Source: Bradyrhizobium lupini (GTDB taxonomy: Bacteria; Pseudomonadota; Alphaproteobacteria; Rhizobiales; Xanthobacteraceae). Taken from it: a stretch of 64,000 nt of DNA. The stretch spans positions 1,922,001-1,986,000 of the forward strand of contig NZ_CP162553.1 in the NCBI RefSeq assembly GCF_040939785.1, read 5' to 3'. The first letter of the stretch is position 1; every line of letters begins with the position of its first letter. This document shows, piece after piece, positions 26,765-35,263 of this stretch. Made by a program: the position numbers and the translations under genes. The notes beneath the pieces were generated by a model that saw nothing but the letters and a program-made list of their open reading frames with translations, searched no databases and was not told the origin of the DNA.

Positions 26765-27663
26765 GCGGCTCCTTCCTGCGGCTTCCGCTCGGCGCCGGCA
26801 TTGGTCATGACGGTGTAGAAGATCCAGCAGACGATCAGGATGATGAGGTTGTAGACCAGCGACAGCGCGGCGGCCTTGCCGAGGTCGAACTGGCCGAGCG
26901 CGATCTTGACCAACTCGATCGACACGAAGGTTGTCGAGTTGCCGGGGCCGCCACCCGTCACCACGAACGGCTCGGTGTAGATCATGAAACTGTCCATGAA
27001 GCGCAGCAGCACCGCGATCAGCAGCACGCGGTTCATCTTCGGCAGCTGGATCGCCTTGAACACCGCCCAGCGCGAGGCACCATCGATCTGCGCCGCCTGG
27101 TAATAAGCCTCCGGGATCGACTTAAGTCCGGCATAGCACAGCAGCGCGACCAGGCTGGTCCAGTGCCAGACGTCCATCACGATGACCGTGACCCAGGCGT
27201 CGATGTCGTTGGAGACGTAATTGTAGTCGATGCCGCTGGCATTGAGGACATAGCCGAGCAGGCCGATGTCGGGTCGGCCGAAGATCTGCCAGATCGTGCC
27301 GACCACGTTCCACGGGATCAGCAGCGGCAGCGCGAGGATGACGAGGCAGGCCGCAACCGTCCAGCCCTGGCGCGGCATCGAGAGCGCGACGACGATGCCG
27401 AGCGGCACCTCGATCGCGAGGATCACGAGCGAGAAGAACAGATTGCGGCCGAGCGAAGCCAGGAAGCGGCCGCCGAGGTCGGTCGAAGGATCGAGCAATT
27501 CCTTGAACCAGCCGACACCGTTCCAGAAGAACTGGTTGTTGCCGAAGGTGTCCTGCATCGAATAGTTCACCACCGTCATCAACGGCAGCACTGCCGAGAA
27601 GGCGACGACCAGGAACACCGGCAGCACCAGGAACCAGGCTTTTTGGTTGATAGTCTTGTCCAT
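26761..27663 (-). CDS. glpP: Glycerol ABC transporter permease
   Basis: A 300-residue MalF-type permease with about six helices and the coupling loop IPEAYYQAAQIDGASRWAVF. It overlaps the next gene (GlpQ) by 4 bases and shares one base with the stop region of the ATPase gene ahead of it. Together with GlpQ it forms the translocation pore. The N-terminal helix (WFLVLPVFLVVAFSAVLPLM) is characteristic of this subgroup. Confidence 0.88.
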
Positions 27664-28748
27664 CAGGCGGCTCCCTCCACCAGAAGGCTGTCGGCATAGA
27701 CGTGGACGTGCGACGGATCGAATTTCAGGCCGGCCGTGCCGTCCGGGCTGGTGAAGCCGGCCGGCGCGCGCGCCGCGAGCTTGGCGTCACCGAGCCGCGC
27801 GCGCGCGAAGCGGATGCGGCCGAGGTCGTCGACGCGTTCGATCTTCGCACTGAGCAGGCCGGGCGCCGGCGCGACGGCCTCAACGAATTCCGGACGGACG
27901 CCGATCTCGATCTTTGCGCCAGCAGGCAGCTTGTCGTAGCTGCGGTTGAGCGCGATCACATGACCGCCGATCTTGGCCTCACGGCCCCTCACCTCGGCCG
28001 GCAGGATGTTCATGCCGGGCGAGCCGATGAAATAGCCGACGAACGTGTGCGCCGGCTTGTCGAACAACTCGGCCGGCGTGCCGCTCTGCACCACGCGGCC
28101 GTCATGCATGACTACCACGGTGTCGGCGAAGGTCAGCGCCTCGGTCTGGTCGTGGGTGACGTAGATCATCGTCAGGTCGAGCTCGCGATGCAGCGCCTTC
28201 AACTTGGAGCGGAGCTGCCATTTCAGCTCGGGGTCGATCACGGTGAGCGGCTCGTCGAACAGCACGGCGGCAACGTCGGAGCGTACCAGGCCGCGGCCGA
28301 GCGAGATCTTCTGCTTGGCATCGGCCGTGAGCCGCGTCGCCTTGCGGTTCAGATAGGGCTCGAGGTCGAGCAAGCGGCCGATCTCGGCGACCCGCTTGTC
28401 GATCTCAGCCTTCGGCACGCCGCGGTTCTTCAGAGGGAACGCCAAATTTTGCCCCACCGTCATGGTGTCGTAGATCACCGGAAACTGGAACACCTGGGCG
28501 ATGTTGCGCTTCTGGGTTGACAGCGGTGTGATGTCCTCGCCGTCGAACAGGATTTTCCCCCGCGACGGCGTGATGATGCCGGAGATGACGTTGAGCAGCG
28601 TGGTCTTGCCGCAGCCGGACGGCCCGAGCAGCGCATAGGCGCCGCCCTGCCGCCAGGTCATGGTGACAGGCTTGAGAGCAAAGCTGTCCTGCGGGGCATC
28701 ATTGCCGCCGTAGGAGTGGGCGAGATCGACGAGGTCAATGCGGGCCAT
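27663..28748 (-). CDS. glpT: Glycerol ABC transporter ATP-binding protein with degenerate signature motif
   Basis: A 361-residue ATPase of the carbohydrate-uptake (CUT1) type with a C-terminal TOBE-like region. Walker A GPSGCGKTT is at 42-50, Walker B VLFDE at 161-165 and the switch His198 in YVTHDQTEA. The ABC signature is not LSGGQ but LTADA (139-143). It therefore keeps the catalytic half of an ATP site but cannot supply a normal signature to its partner. GlpS shows the reverse pattern. It couples ATP hydrolysis to glycerol import with GlpP/GlpQ. Do not confuse with the E. coli GlpT antiporter, which is unrelated. Confidence 0.88.
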   Translation of the reverse strand: MARIDLVDLAHSYGGNDAPQDSFALKPVTMTWRQGGAYALLGPSGCGKTTLLNVISGIITPSRGKILFDGEDITPLSTQKRNIAQVFQFPVIYDTMTVGQNLAFPLKNRGVPKAEIDKRVAEIGRLLDLEPYLNRKATRLTADAKQKISLGRGLVRSDVAAVLFDEPLTVIDPELKWQLRSKLKALHRELDLTMIYVTHDQTEALTFADTVVVMHDGRVVQSGTPAELFDKPAHTFVGYFIGSPGMNILPAEVRGREAKIGGHVIALNRSYDKLPAGAKIEIGVRPEFVEAVAPAPGLLSAKIERVDDLGRIRFARARLGDAKLAARAPAGFTSPDGTAGLKFDPSHVHVYADSLLVEGAA

Positions 28749-28760
28749 GTCGCATCCCCC

Positions 28761-29899
28761 TCAGGCTTTTTTCTTTGACGCGTTTTCTTCACGCGAACCG
28801 CTCGGCACTTCGCTTGAAAACGCTATGGGACCGGGTGCCGCGACCAGCCGGTCGGCAGCATCGAAAACGAACACGTCGTTGGGATCGAGCACGGCATCGA
28901 GCGTCTGGCCGGGCTCGAATTCGTGCACGCCGTGCAGCACCGCCACCCAGTTCGATCCGTCGCGGGTCAGATGCACGAAACTCTCCGAACCGGTGATCTC
29001 GGTCACCGTTACCGTGGCATGGAAGGCGTGGCGGTCAGTCTCGCCATTGGCAAGTGCGAGCTGATGGGCGCGAAATCCGACGCGATAGGCGCCGTCCGCG
29101 AGCGAGGAATAGAGACCGGACGCCGGCGCGGCAATGCCGCCCGCATATTGCACGGAACCGTTCTTCTTCTCGATGCCGACGAGATTCAGCGGCGGATCGG
29201 AGAACACCTGCGCGACCCGCAAGGTCTGCGGATGACGGTAGACCTTTGAGTCTCGCCGATCTGGAGCGCCTCTCCCTGCCACATGCACACCGTGTTGCCG
29301 CCGAGCAGCAGCGCCTCGGTCGGCTCGGTGGTGGCATAGACGAAGATCGCGCCGGAGGCCTCGAAGATGCGCGGCAGCTCGGTGCGCAATTCCTCGCGCA
29401 GCTTGTAGTCGAGATTGGCGAGCGGCTCGTCGAGCAGCACGAGGTCGGCGCCCTTCACCAGCGCGCGCGCCATCGCAGTTCGCTGCTGCTGGCCGCCGGA
29501 AAGCTGGAGCGGCGTGCGCTTCAGGAACGGCTCGAGCCGGAGCAGCCGGGCGGCTTCCGCAACGCGCGCCTCGATTTCGGCGCGCGGCTTGCCCTGCACG
29601 CGCAAAGGCGAAGCGATGTTCTCGTAGACCGACAGCGAGGGGTAGTTGATGAACTGCTGATAGACCATGGCGACCGAGCGCTGGCGCACGTCGACCCCGG
29701 TGACGTCCTTGCCGTTGACCAGCAGCTTGCCCGATGTCGGTTTGTCCAGGCCAGCGAGCAGCCGCATGATCGAGGTCTTGCCCGACAGCGTCGGCCCGAG
29801 CAGCACGTTGAGCGTGCCGCTCTCGAGCGTCAGCGAGACGTCGCGGATGTGTGGGACCCCGTCGACAGTCCGGGTCACGTGATCGAGTGTCACCGTCAT
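28761..29899 (-). pseudogene. glpS: Glycerol ABC transporter ATP-binding protein, interrupted by a one-base frameshift
   Basis: The first 217 or so residues run from ATG 29899 and contain Walker A (GPTLSGKT, 35-42), the signature LSGGQ (133-137) and Walker B VLLDE (154-158). The switch His is replaced: YATTEPTEA at 189-197. At 29247-29248 the frame breaks: GET then a Pro codon lacking one base, after which the other frame continues KVYRHPQTLRVAQVF through the TOBE-like C-terminus to 28761. Restoring one base gives 379 residues, the family length. The start overlaps the glpD stop by 4 bases. The rest of the gene is under clear coding constraint, so a sequencing error is likely. Confidence 0.85.
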
Positions 29900-31446
29900 G
29901 AGCGTCCTCCGGCTTCCAGCAGGGGACTTTGCTGCACGGCGTGGGTCCTGATCCAGTCGTCCAGCGCCGCGATCTCGTCGGCACTTAGTCGCAGGCCGAG
30001 CTTGGAACGGCGCCAGACGATATCTTCGGCGGTGACGGCCCATTCGTTGGCGATGAGATAGCGGACTTCGCGCTCGGTCAGCGTCGCACCGAAGGCCTGG
30101 CCGAGATCGACCGCCGATTTCGCATCCCCAAGCAGCTTGATCGCCCTCGTGCCATAGGCGCGCGCCAGGCGCCGCGCATGCTCGTGGCTGAGGAAAGGAT
30201 AGCCGCGCTGAAGCTCGGCGATCAGGCCGTCGACATCGGACACGCCCATGTCGCCGCCGGGCAGCGGCCATTTGCCGGTCCAGCCTTCGCGTGCTTTCGC
30301 ACTGCGAAGATAGGGCGCGAGCCGCTCCAGCGCCTCCTCGGCGAGACGGCGATAGGTCGTGATCTTGCCGCCATAGATCGACAGCAGCGGCACGCCGCCG
30401 GGCGTGTCGAGTTCGAACACATAGTCGCGCGTCGCGGCCTTGGCTTCGCTGGCCCCGTCGTCATAGAGCGGACGTACGCCGGAGTAGGTCCAAACCACGT
30501 CATCGGGCGTGACAGGCTTGGCCAGATATTCGCTCGCCGCCGTGCAGAGATACTGGATCTCTTCGGCCGTCGCCTTCACCTTGGCGGGATCGCCGTCATA
30601 GTCGCGGTCGGTGGTGCCGATCAGCGTAAAATCGTCCTGATAGGGAATGACGAAGATGATGCGGCCATCTGCATTCTGGAACATGTAGGCGCGGTCGTGG
30701 TCGTAGAGTTTTTTCACGACGATGTGCGAGCCCTGCACCAGGCGCACCTTGGCTTTCGCGTTGACGCCGGCGCCGCGGCCGAGCACATCCTCGACCCAGG
30801 GCCCGCCGGCATTGACAACCGCACGGGCCTGGATCGACGAGCGCGCGCCTGTCAGCGTGTCGATCATGCTGACGGTCCAGATGCCGTCTGACTGTTTGAT
30901 ATCCGTCGCGCGAGTGCGGGTGCGGATCTCGGCGCCCTTGTCGGCGGCATCGCGTGCGTTGAGCACGACGAGACGGGCGTCGTCGACGAAGCAGTCGGAA
31001 TATTCGAACGCGCGGCCGTAGCGGTTCGGGATCAGCGGGCGGCCGACCTCGTCGCGTCGGAGGTCAACCGAGCGCGTCGCCGGCAACAGATGACGGCCAC
31101 CGATGTGGTCATAGAGAAAGAGGCCGAGGCGCAGCAGCCAGGCTGGCCGCAGGCCCGCATGGTGCGGCAAAACGAAACGCAGGGGGCGAATGATGTGCGG
31201 CGCGATGCCCCAGAGAATCTCGCGCTCGATCAGCGCCTCGCGAACCAGCCGGAACTCGTAATATTCGAGATAGCGCAGGCCGCCATGCACCAGCTTGGTC
31301 GACCAGGACGACGTCCCGCTCGCCAGATCGTTCATTTCGCACAGGAAAACCGTGTTGCCGCGGCCCACCGCGTCGCGCGCGATGCCGCAGCCGTTAACAC
31401 CGCCTCCGATAATGGCGAGGTCGAAAATACGATCCAACAGACGCAT
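29896..31446 (-). CDS. glpD: Glycerol-3-phosphate dehydrogenase, FAD-dependent
   Basis: A 516-residue flavoprotein that oxidises glycerol-3-phosphate to dihydroxyacetone phosphate and passes electrons to quinone at the inner membrane. The FAD dinucleotide-binding motif GGGVNGCG is at 14-21, followed by GTSSWSTKLVHGGLRYLE, diagnostic for GlpD. The C-terminal domain (DDWIRTH, EVRYLIANEWAVTAEDI) is complete. It is first in the operon, overlapping glpS by 4 bases, with phased GAAA repeats and a likely promoter upstream. A glycerol kinase gene is not in the window. Confidence 0.95.
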   Translation of the reverse strand: MRLLDRIFDLAIIGGGVNGCGIARDAVGRGNTVFLCEMNDLASGTSSWSTKLVHGGLRYLEYYEFRLVREALIEREILWGIAPHIIRPLRFVLPHHAGLRPAWLLRLGLFLYDHIGGRHLLPATRSVDLRRDEVGRPLIPNRYGRAFEYSDCFVDDARLVVLNARDAADKGAEIRTRTRATDIKQSDGIWTVSMIDTLTGARSSIQARAVVNAGGPWVEDVLGRGAGVNAKAKVRLVQGSHIVVKKLYDHDRAYMFQNADGRIIFVIPYQDDFTLIGTTDRDYDGDPAKVKATAEEIQYLCTAASEYLAKPVTPDDVVWTYSGVRPLYDDGASEAKAATRDYVFELDTPGGVPLLSIYGGKITTYRRLAEEALERLAPYLRSAKAREGWTGKWPLPGGDMGVSDVDGLIAELQRGYPFLSHEHARRLARAYGTRAIKLLGDAKSAVDLGQAFGATLTEREVRYLIANEWAVTAEDIVWRRSKLGLRLSADEIAALDDWIRTHAVQQSPLLEAGGRS

Positions 31447-31480
31447 CCCCCGGCGACCGCCCGTTCAATCGAGCGGTTAC

Positions 31481-31547
31481 TTTCGCTTTTGATTAGATCA
31501 CACCAGAAAACGAAAGCAAGATGAAAGAGGAGAGAAACGAAGTGAAA
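31481..31547 (-). promoter_or_regulatory. glpD promoter with phased GAAA repeats (candidate GlpR operator)
   Basis: On the plus strand GAAA occurs at 31512, 31523, 31534 and 31544, spaced 11, 11 and 10 bases, so all four lie on one face of the helix. A fifth is at 31506 and an inverted one at 31481 (TTTCGC). For the minus strand a -35 TTGCTT (31514-31519) and -10 TCTAAT (31492-31497) are 16 bases apart, inside the repeats. DeoR-family repressors often use such short direct repeats, and a DeoR gene lies 1 kb away. The phasing is seen; the regulator is inferred. Confidence 0.5.
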
Positions 31548-31676
31548 GCGGAACTTTTAAGCGGGCACACGGGGGGCGAAATAGGCAGTTCAGGAGGGAT
31601 TTGAGCGGCATTATTGCTCTTGAAAAGTCGTCGATGACCCTTATTAGTAAGAATAGTCATATTGGTCGTTGTTTGC

Positions 31677-31955
31677 ATGACGGAACACACTGCACCAGAT
31701 TCACCAGCGACGGACTTGTGGACGCTTGCCAACGCCAAGGCCCGGCTCTCCGAGGTGATCGATCGTGCCCAAGCCGGCCCGCAAATCATCACCCGACACG
31801 GCAAGCCCAACGCGGTGATCGTTTCCGTCGAGGAATGGGCGCGCAAGACGGCGCGCAAAGGTACCTTGGCCGAATTCCTGCTGGCTTCGCCGCTGCGCAG
31901 CGGCGACCTCGAGCTTGAACGCGTTCACGACGCGCCGCACGACGAGCTGCCGTGA
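31677..31955 (+). CDS. Phd/YefM-type antitoxin
   Basis: A 92-residue antitoxin. The N-terminal DNA-binding region has the family pattern LWTLANAKARLSEVIDRAQAGPQIITRHGKPNAVIVSVEEW, read in parts at residues 14-54. The tail (DLELERVHDAPHDELP) is acidic and probably binds the toxin. The ATG at 31677 has no strong ribosome site. Its stop overlaps the toxin GTG by 4 bases, so the two are translationally coupled. CTTATTAGTAAG at 31640-31651, with CTTA/TAAG arms, is a possible autoregulatory operator. Confidence 0.85.
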   Translation: MTEHTAPDSPATDLWTLANAKARLSEVIDRAQAGPQIITRHGKPNAVIVSVEEWARKTARKGTLAEFLLASPLRSGDLELERVHDAPHDELP

Positions 31956-32377
31956 ATCTACTGCTCGACACCAACGTGTTGTCGGAGGTCCAGAGGCCCG
32001 CCCCTTCGCCGAAAGTCTTGTCATGGCTTGATACGATCGACGAGGATCGTGCGTTCATCAGCGCGGCATCGATCGCCGAGCTTCGTCGCGGCATCGCGTT
32101 GCTGGAGGACGGCCGTCGCCGTGCAGCACTGGCCGCCTGGCTTGCCCGCGATCTGCCGGAGCGTTTTGCCGGGCGCACACTGCCGATCGACCACGCGGTC
32201 GCGGAACGCTGGGGTGACCTGATGGCTCAGAGTCGCAGAAGCGGTCTCGCATTGTCTGTCATGGACGGCTTCTTTGCCGCGACCGCGCTGGCAAACAACC
32301 TCATGCTCGTCACGCGCAATGTGAAGGATTTTGCGGTATTCGGCGTGCCGCTGCTGAACCCGTGGGACAACCCATAG
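31952..32377 (+). CDS. PIN-domain toxin, VapC/FitB-like
   Basis: A 141-residue PIN ribonuclease. The four acidic residues of the metal site are present: Asp6 (LLLDTNV), Glu43 (SIAELRRG), Asp105 (SVMDGFFAA) and Asp126 (NVKDF). Length and the closing FGVPLLNPW fit FitB/VapC-type toxins that cleave RNA when the antitoxin is lost. It starts with GTG at 31952, overlapping the antitoxin stop. The pair sits between glpD and the DeoR gene on the opposite strand, as if inserted into the glycerol locus. Confidence 0.88.
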   Translation: MNLLLDTNVLSEVQRPAPSPKVLSWLDTIDEDRAFISAASIAELRRGIALLEDGRRRAALAAWLARDLPERFAGRTLPIDHAVAERWGDLMAQSRRSGLALSVMDGFFAATALANNLMLVTRNVKDFAVFGVPLLNPWDNP

Positions 32378-32379
32378 TC

Positions 32380-33222
32380 CTACCTCAGCCGCACCACCGG
32401 CGCGGCCTCGGGCGCTTCTTGTGCCTCGGCCTGAGCCTCATCGACGTCCGCCCCCTTCGGCATCGCGGCCATCACCTCGATGCCCTTGCCGTGGCAGATG
32501 GTGGCGAGGCGCTCTGGCAATTCCTGGTCGGTGACGAAGGTCTGGATCTGGCTGATATGCGCGATGCGGACCGGCGCGCTGCGCCGGAGCTTGGTGGAAT
32601 CAGCGACCAGCATGACGCTGCGGGCGTTGGCGATGATGGCCTGCGCCACCTGCACCTCGCGATAGTCGAAGTCGAGCAGCGCGCCCTCCTCGTCGATCGC
32701 GGACGCTCCGATGATGGCATAGTCGACCTTGAACTGGCCGATCAGCTGCGTCGCGGTCGAGCCGACCACCGCGCCGTCGGCGCGCCGCACCGTGCCGCCG
32801 GCGACCACCACCTCGATGCGGGGATGACGATAGAGCAGCATGGCGACGTTCAGATTGTTGGTGATAACGAGGAGGTCCTCGTGCGAGGTCAGCGCGCTCG
32901 CGACCTCCTCGGTCGTGGTGCCGATGTTGATGAAGAGCGAGCAGCCGTTCGGGATCAGCGAGGCGGCCGCGGCTCCAATCGCCTTCTTCTCGTCGGCGGC
33001 GACGAAGCGCCGCGCCTCGTAGGCGAGGTTTTCGACGCCGGATGCGATGATGGCGCCGCCATGAATGCGGGTCAGCGAGCGCCGCTCACAGAGGTCGTTG
33101 AGATCCTTGCGGATGGTCTGCGCCGAGACCTCGAACCGGCGCGCCAGCTCCTCGACCATGACGCGGCCCGAGGCTCGCGCGATGTTGAGGATTTCGGCTT
33201 GGCGATGGGTCAGTCCGGTCAC
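32380..33222 (-). CDS. glpR: DeoR-family repressor, probable GlpR
   Basis: A 280-residue regulator. The DeoR helix-turn-helix is at about 6-58 (ARASGRVMVEELARRFEVSA then QTIRKDLNDL). The sugar-phosphate isomerase-like effector domain spans about 75-235, with the GTT-x-x-E loop (INIGTTTEEVASAL). DeoR proteins respond to a phosphorylated sugar or polyol; next to glpD the natural effector would be glycerol-3-phosphate. It is on the same strand as the operon, separated from glpD by the toxin-antitoxin pair. The phased repeats at 31481-31547 are its likely target. The C-terminal extension (about 255-280) is Glu/Ala-rich and unusual. Confidence 0.8.
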   Translation of the reverse strand: MTGLTHRQAEILNIARASGRVMVEELARRFEVSAQTIRKDLNDLCERRSLTRIHGGAIIASGVENLAYEARRFVAADEKKAIGAAAASLIPNGCSLFINIGTTTEEVASALTSHEDLLVITNNLNVAMLLYRHPRIEVVVAGGTVRRADGAVVGSTATQLIGQFKVDYAIIGASAIDEEGALLDFDYREVQVAQAIIANARSVMLVADSTKLRRSAPVRIAHISQIQTFVTDQELPERLATICHGKGIEVMAAMPKGADVDEAQAEAQEAPEAAPVVRLR

Positions 33223-33313
33223 GGCGATGGCCTCAAGTCAGGAAGCTGCATGGTGCGGCGGTTCGCGCGCTCGGTCAATGCGCGCGCCGATCACGGTTAA
33301 CGGACCAAGGTCC

Positions 33314-33988
33314 TCACCACGCCATTGCGGCGGCGAGACGCGCCAGCAGCTCCGGATCGTCGAAGGCGCTGGCGGAGGCGATGGCCCCGGCGGCGACGAG
33401 ATCAGCATGGCTGAGGCTGGTCCGGATACCGATGGTCGGAATGCCGGCCGCTGCGGCCGATTGCACGCCGGTGCGGGAGTCCTCGAACGCGATCGAGGCC
33501 ATGGCGCTGGCGCCGGCAAAGCGCAACCCTTCCTGATAAGGCAGCGGATGCGGCTTGCCGTGCAACAGCTCGGCACCGATCACGAGCGCCTTGAAGCGGT
33601 GCGTGATGCCGAGGCCGGACAGCAGCAGCTCCGCATTGAGCCGCGGGGCATTGGTCACGGCAACCATGGGAATACCGGCCGCATCCGCCCTGTCGAGCAG
33701 CGCCATCAGGCCCGGCAGCGGCTCGATCTGCCCGGCAACAAGCGTGCGGAAGACTTCCTCCTTCTCATCGAGGATCAAGGCACGCCGTTCGGGCGCCTCG
33801 TCGGGCAGAAAACGCTCGCCGATCGATACATTCGCGAAGCCTTGCAGCTCTCTGGAGAAGCGCGCGTGATCGAAGACGTGGCCGCGAGGGCCGAGCACCA
33901 GATTGAACGCCTTCAAGTGCAGCGGATCGGTGTTGGCGAGCGTACCGTCGATGTCGAACAGCAACGCCCTGCCGATAGCCTCGATCAT
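33314..33988 (-). CDS. HAD-superfamily phosphatase, phosphoglycolate-phosphatase-like
   Basis: A 224-residue HAD hydrolase with the nucleophile motif DIDGT (Asp12, Asp14), the motif II Thr in VAVTNAPRLN, motif III Lys in GKPHPLPY and the acidic motif IV EDSRTGVQSA. A helical cap lies between motifs I and II, as in subfamily I enzymes acting on small phosphates such as phosphoglycolate, beta-phosphoglucose or glycerol-3-phosphate. It begins upstream of the DeoR gene on the same strand, so a role in polyol-phosphate balance is possible. Confidence 0.82.
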   Translation of the reverse strand: MIEAIGRALLFDIDGTLANTDPLHLKAFNLVLGPRGHVFDHARFSRELQGFANVSIGERFLPDEAPERRALILDEKEEVFRTLVAGQIEPLPGLMALLDRADAAGIPMVAVTNAPRLNAELLLSGLGITHRFKALVIGAELLHGKPHPLPYQEGLRFAGASAMASIAFEDSRTGVQSAAAAGIPTIGIRTSLSHADLVAAGAIASASAFDDPELLARLAAAMAW

Positions 33989-34142
33989 GTCCGTACTTTC
34001 CCGAATATATGACGCATCAATACGAAAGCCGTATCAATACAGCGTCAATCGCGCAATGACGCACGTGCATGACCAATACGCGACCCTCGACAAAGTCGCG
34101 TGCGACTGCAACACTCCATGCAAGACCAAAAAGGAGGAAACG

Positions 34143-34619
34143 ATGACGATCAACCGACGCGATCTCGCTCTCTCGACTCTTGCCGTCCCAGCTCTTGCCG
34201 TCTCCACTCTTGCAGTTTCAGCGCTCACGACACCGGTGCTGGCGGCCTCGGCCGACGAGGAAGCCGTGGCGAAGAAGGTCGAGGCGTTCCGTCTCGCCCA
34301 GATCGCGGCCGATCCCAAGGCGCTCGGCGCACTCTGCGCCGAAGAGGTGAGCTACAGCCATTCCAGCGGCAAGGTCGAGGACAAGGCGACCTTCATCGCC
34401 AACGCCACCGACGGCAAATCCAAATTCCTGTCGATCGAGTACAAGGACCCGACCATCAAGGTCGTCGGCCCCGCCGCGATCGTGCGCTTCCACTGGGTGG
34501 CGGAACAAGAGATGGCGGCTGATGGGAAAAAAGTGCCGACCAACCTTCACATCCTGATGAACTGGCAGAAGCAGGGCGACGACTGGAAGCTGCTCTCACG
34601 GGCGGCGACGAAGTTGTGA
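34143..34619 (+). CDS. Exported DUF4440/SnoaL-like protein
   Basis: A 158-residue protein. The N-terminus (MTINRRDLALSTLAV) has a Tat-like RRDL motif followed by a hydrophobic segment with repeated LAVPALAVSTLAVSAL units and a cleavage site ending LAA near residue 35. The mature part is a cone-fold NTF2-like domain (AEEVSYSHSSGKVEDKATFI, RFHWVAEQEM, NLHILMNWQKQGDDWKLLSR) as in DUF4440 proteins. AAGGAGGAAACG gives a strong ribosome site. No catalytic residues are diagnostic, and the substrate is unknown. Confidence 0.8.
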   Translation: MTINRRDLALSTLAVPALAVSTLAVSALTTPVLAASADEEAVAKKVEAFRLAQIAADPKALGALCAEEVSYSHSSGKVEDKATFIANATDGKSKFLSIEYKDPTIKVVGPAAIVRFHWVAEQEMAADGKKVPTNLHILMNWQKQGDDWKLLSRAATKL

Positions 34620-34628
34620 ACAACGGCT

Positions 34629-34780
34629 CTTCCCCTCTCCGTTGCGGGAGAGGGTGGCTTCGCGAAGCGAAGTCGGGTGAGGGGTTTCTGTCCGACAACG
34701 AATCCTCTCGCATTGGAATTCGCGGAGACGACCCCTCATCCGGCGCTACGCGCCACCTTCTCCAACAAGGCGAGAAGGGA
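34629..34780. repeat. Dispersed palindromic repeat family C, copy 2
   Basis: About 150 bp starting CTTCCCCTCTCCGTTGCGGG and ending CCTTCTCCAACAAGGCGAG, with inner parts GGTGGCTTCGCGAAGCGAAG and GACCCCTCATCCGGCGCTACG. The arms are inverted relative to each other as in copy 1 at 18127. It fills the gap after the DUF4440-like gene. Confidence 0.7.
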
Positions 34781-34849
34781 AGGCAGAGTTCGCGGCAAAA
34801 GATTCCCACCTCTCGGGCCACACGCGGCCCGGAATGACCCGCGGGAGGA

Positions 34850-35041
34850 CTAAGCCGCTTCCTTCACATCACCGTTAACCAGCTTGCGCGCGGCGCGCTC
34901 GGCTTCGCGGGCGTTGCGGAAGAGCTGGCCTTCGAGACGGTTGAAGCGGCTGGACGAGGCGAAAAAGCAGTAGCCTCCCTGGGAACGAACGACGATACCT
35001 GCGGTCTGCGAATCGACTTCGATGATGTAGCTGTCCGGCAT
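34850..35041 (-). CDS. Small hypothetical protein
   Basis: A 63-residue protein from ATG 35041: MPDSYIIEVDSQTAGIVVRS, then GGYCFFASSSRFNRLEGQLF and the helix NAREAERAARKL. The alternating beta pattern followed by a helix suggests a compact alpha/beta domain. I recognise no family; similar short proteins are common in Bradyrhizobium. The long upstream extension in the same frame is not credible. Confidence 0.55.
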   Translation of the reverse strand: MPDSYIIEVDSQTAGIVVRSQGGYCFFASSSRFNRLEGQLFRNAREAERAARKLVNGDVKEAA

Positions 35042-35263
35042 GGTCCGTGGATTCCTCAGTGCGGGCAAACAACGGCAGTTCTGCCCAAAGGTTCCTGGGC
35101 ATTTTGACGCCGTTTCCACCCCGGATCGACACGCGACGGAGTACGCCGGGACCTCATCCGTTTTATGACTGGTTCTTGGCAAAGCCGCGGCGGCGGGACT
35201 CAGTCGCACCGCGTTTGGTGTTGCCGCACGCATCAGACAGATGAGGCGCAACGCCGCGTGCGA

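Noticed and set aside
31620..31676. A longer start for the Phd antitoxin (TTG 31662)
   Set aside because: The ATG at 31677 gives the usual antitoxin length, and the extra residues are hydrophobic and unlike the family.
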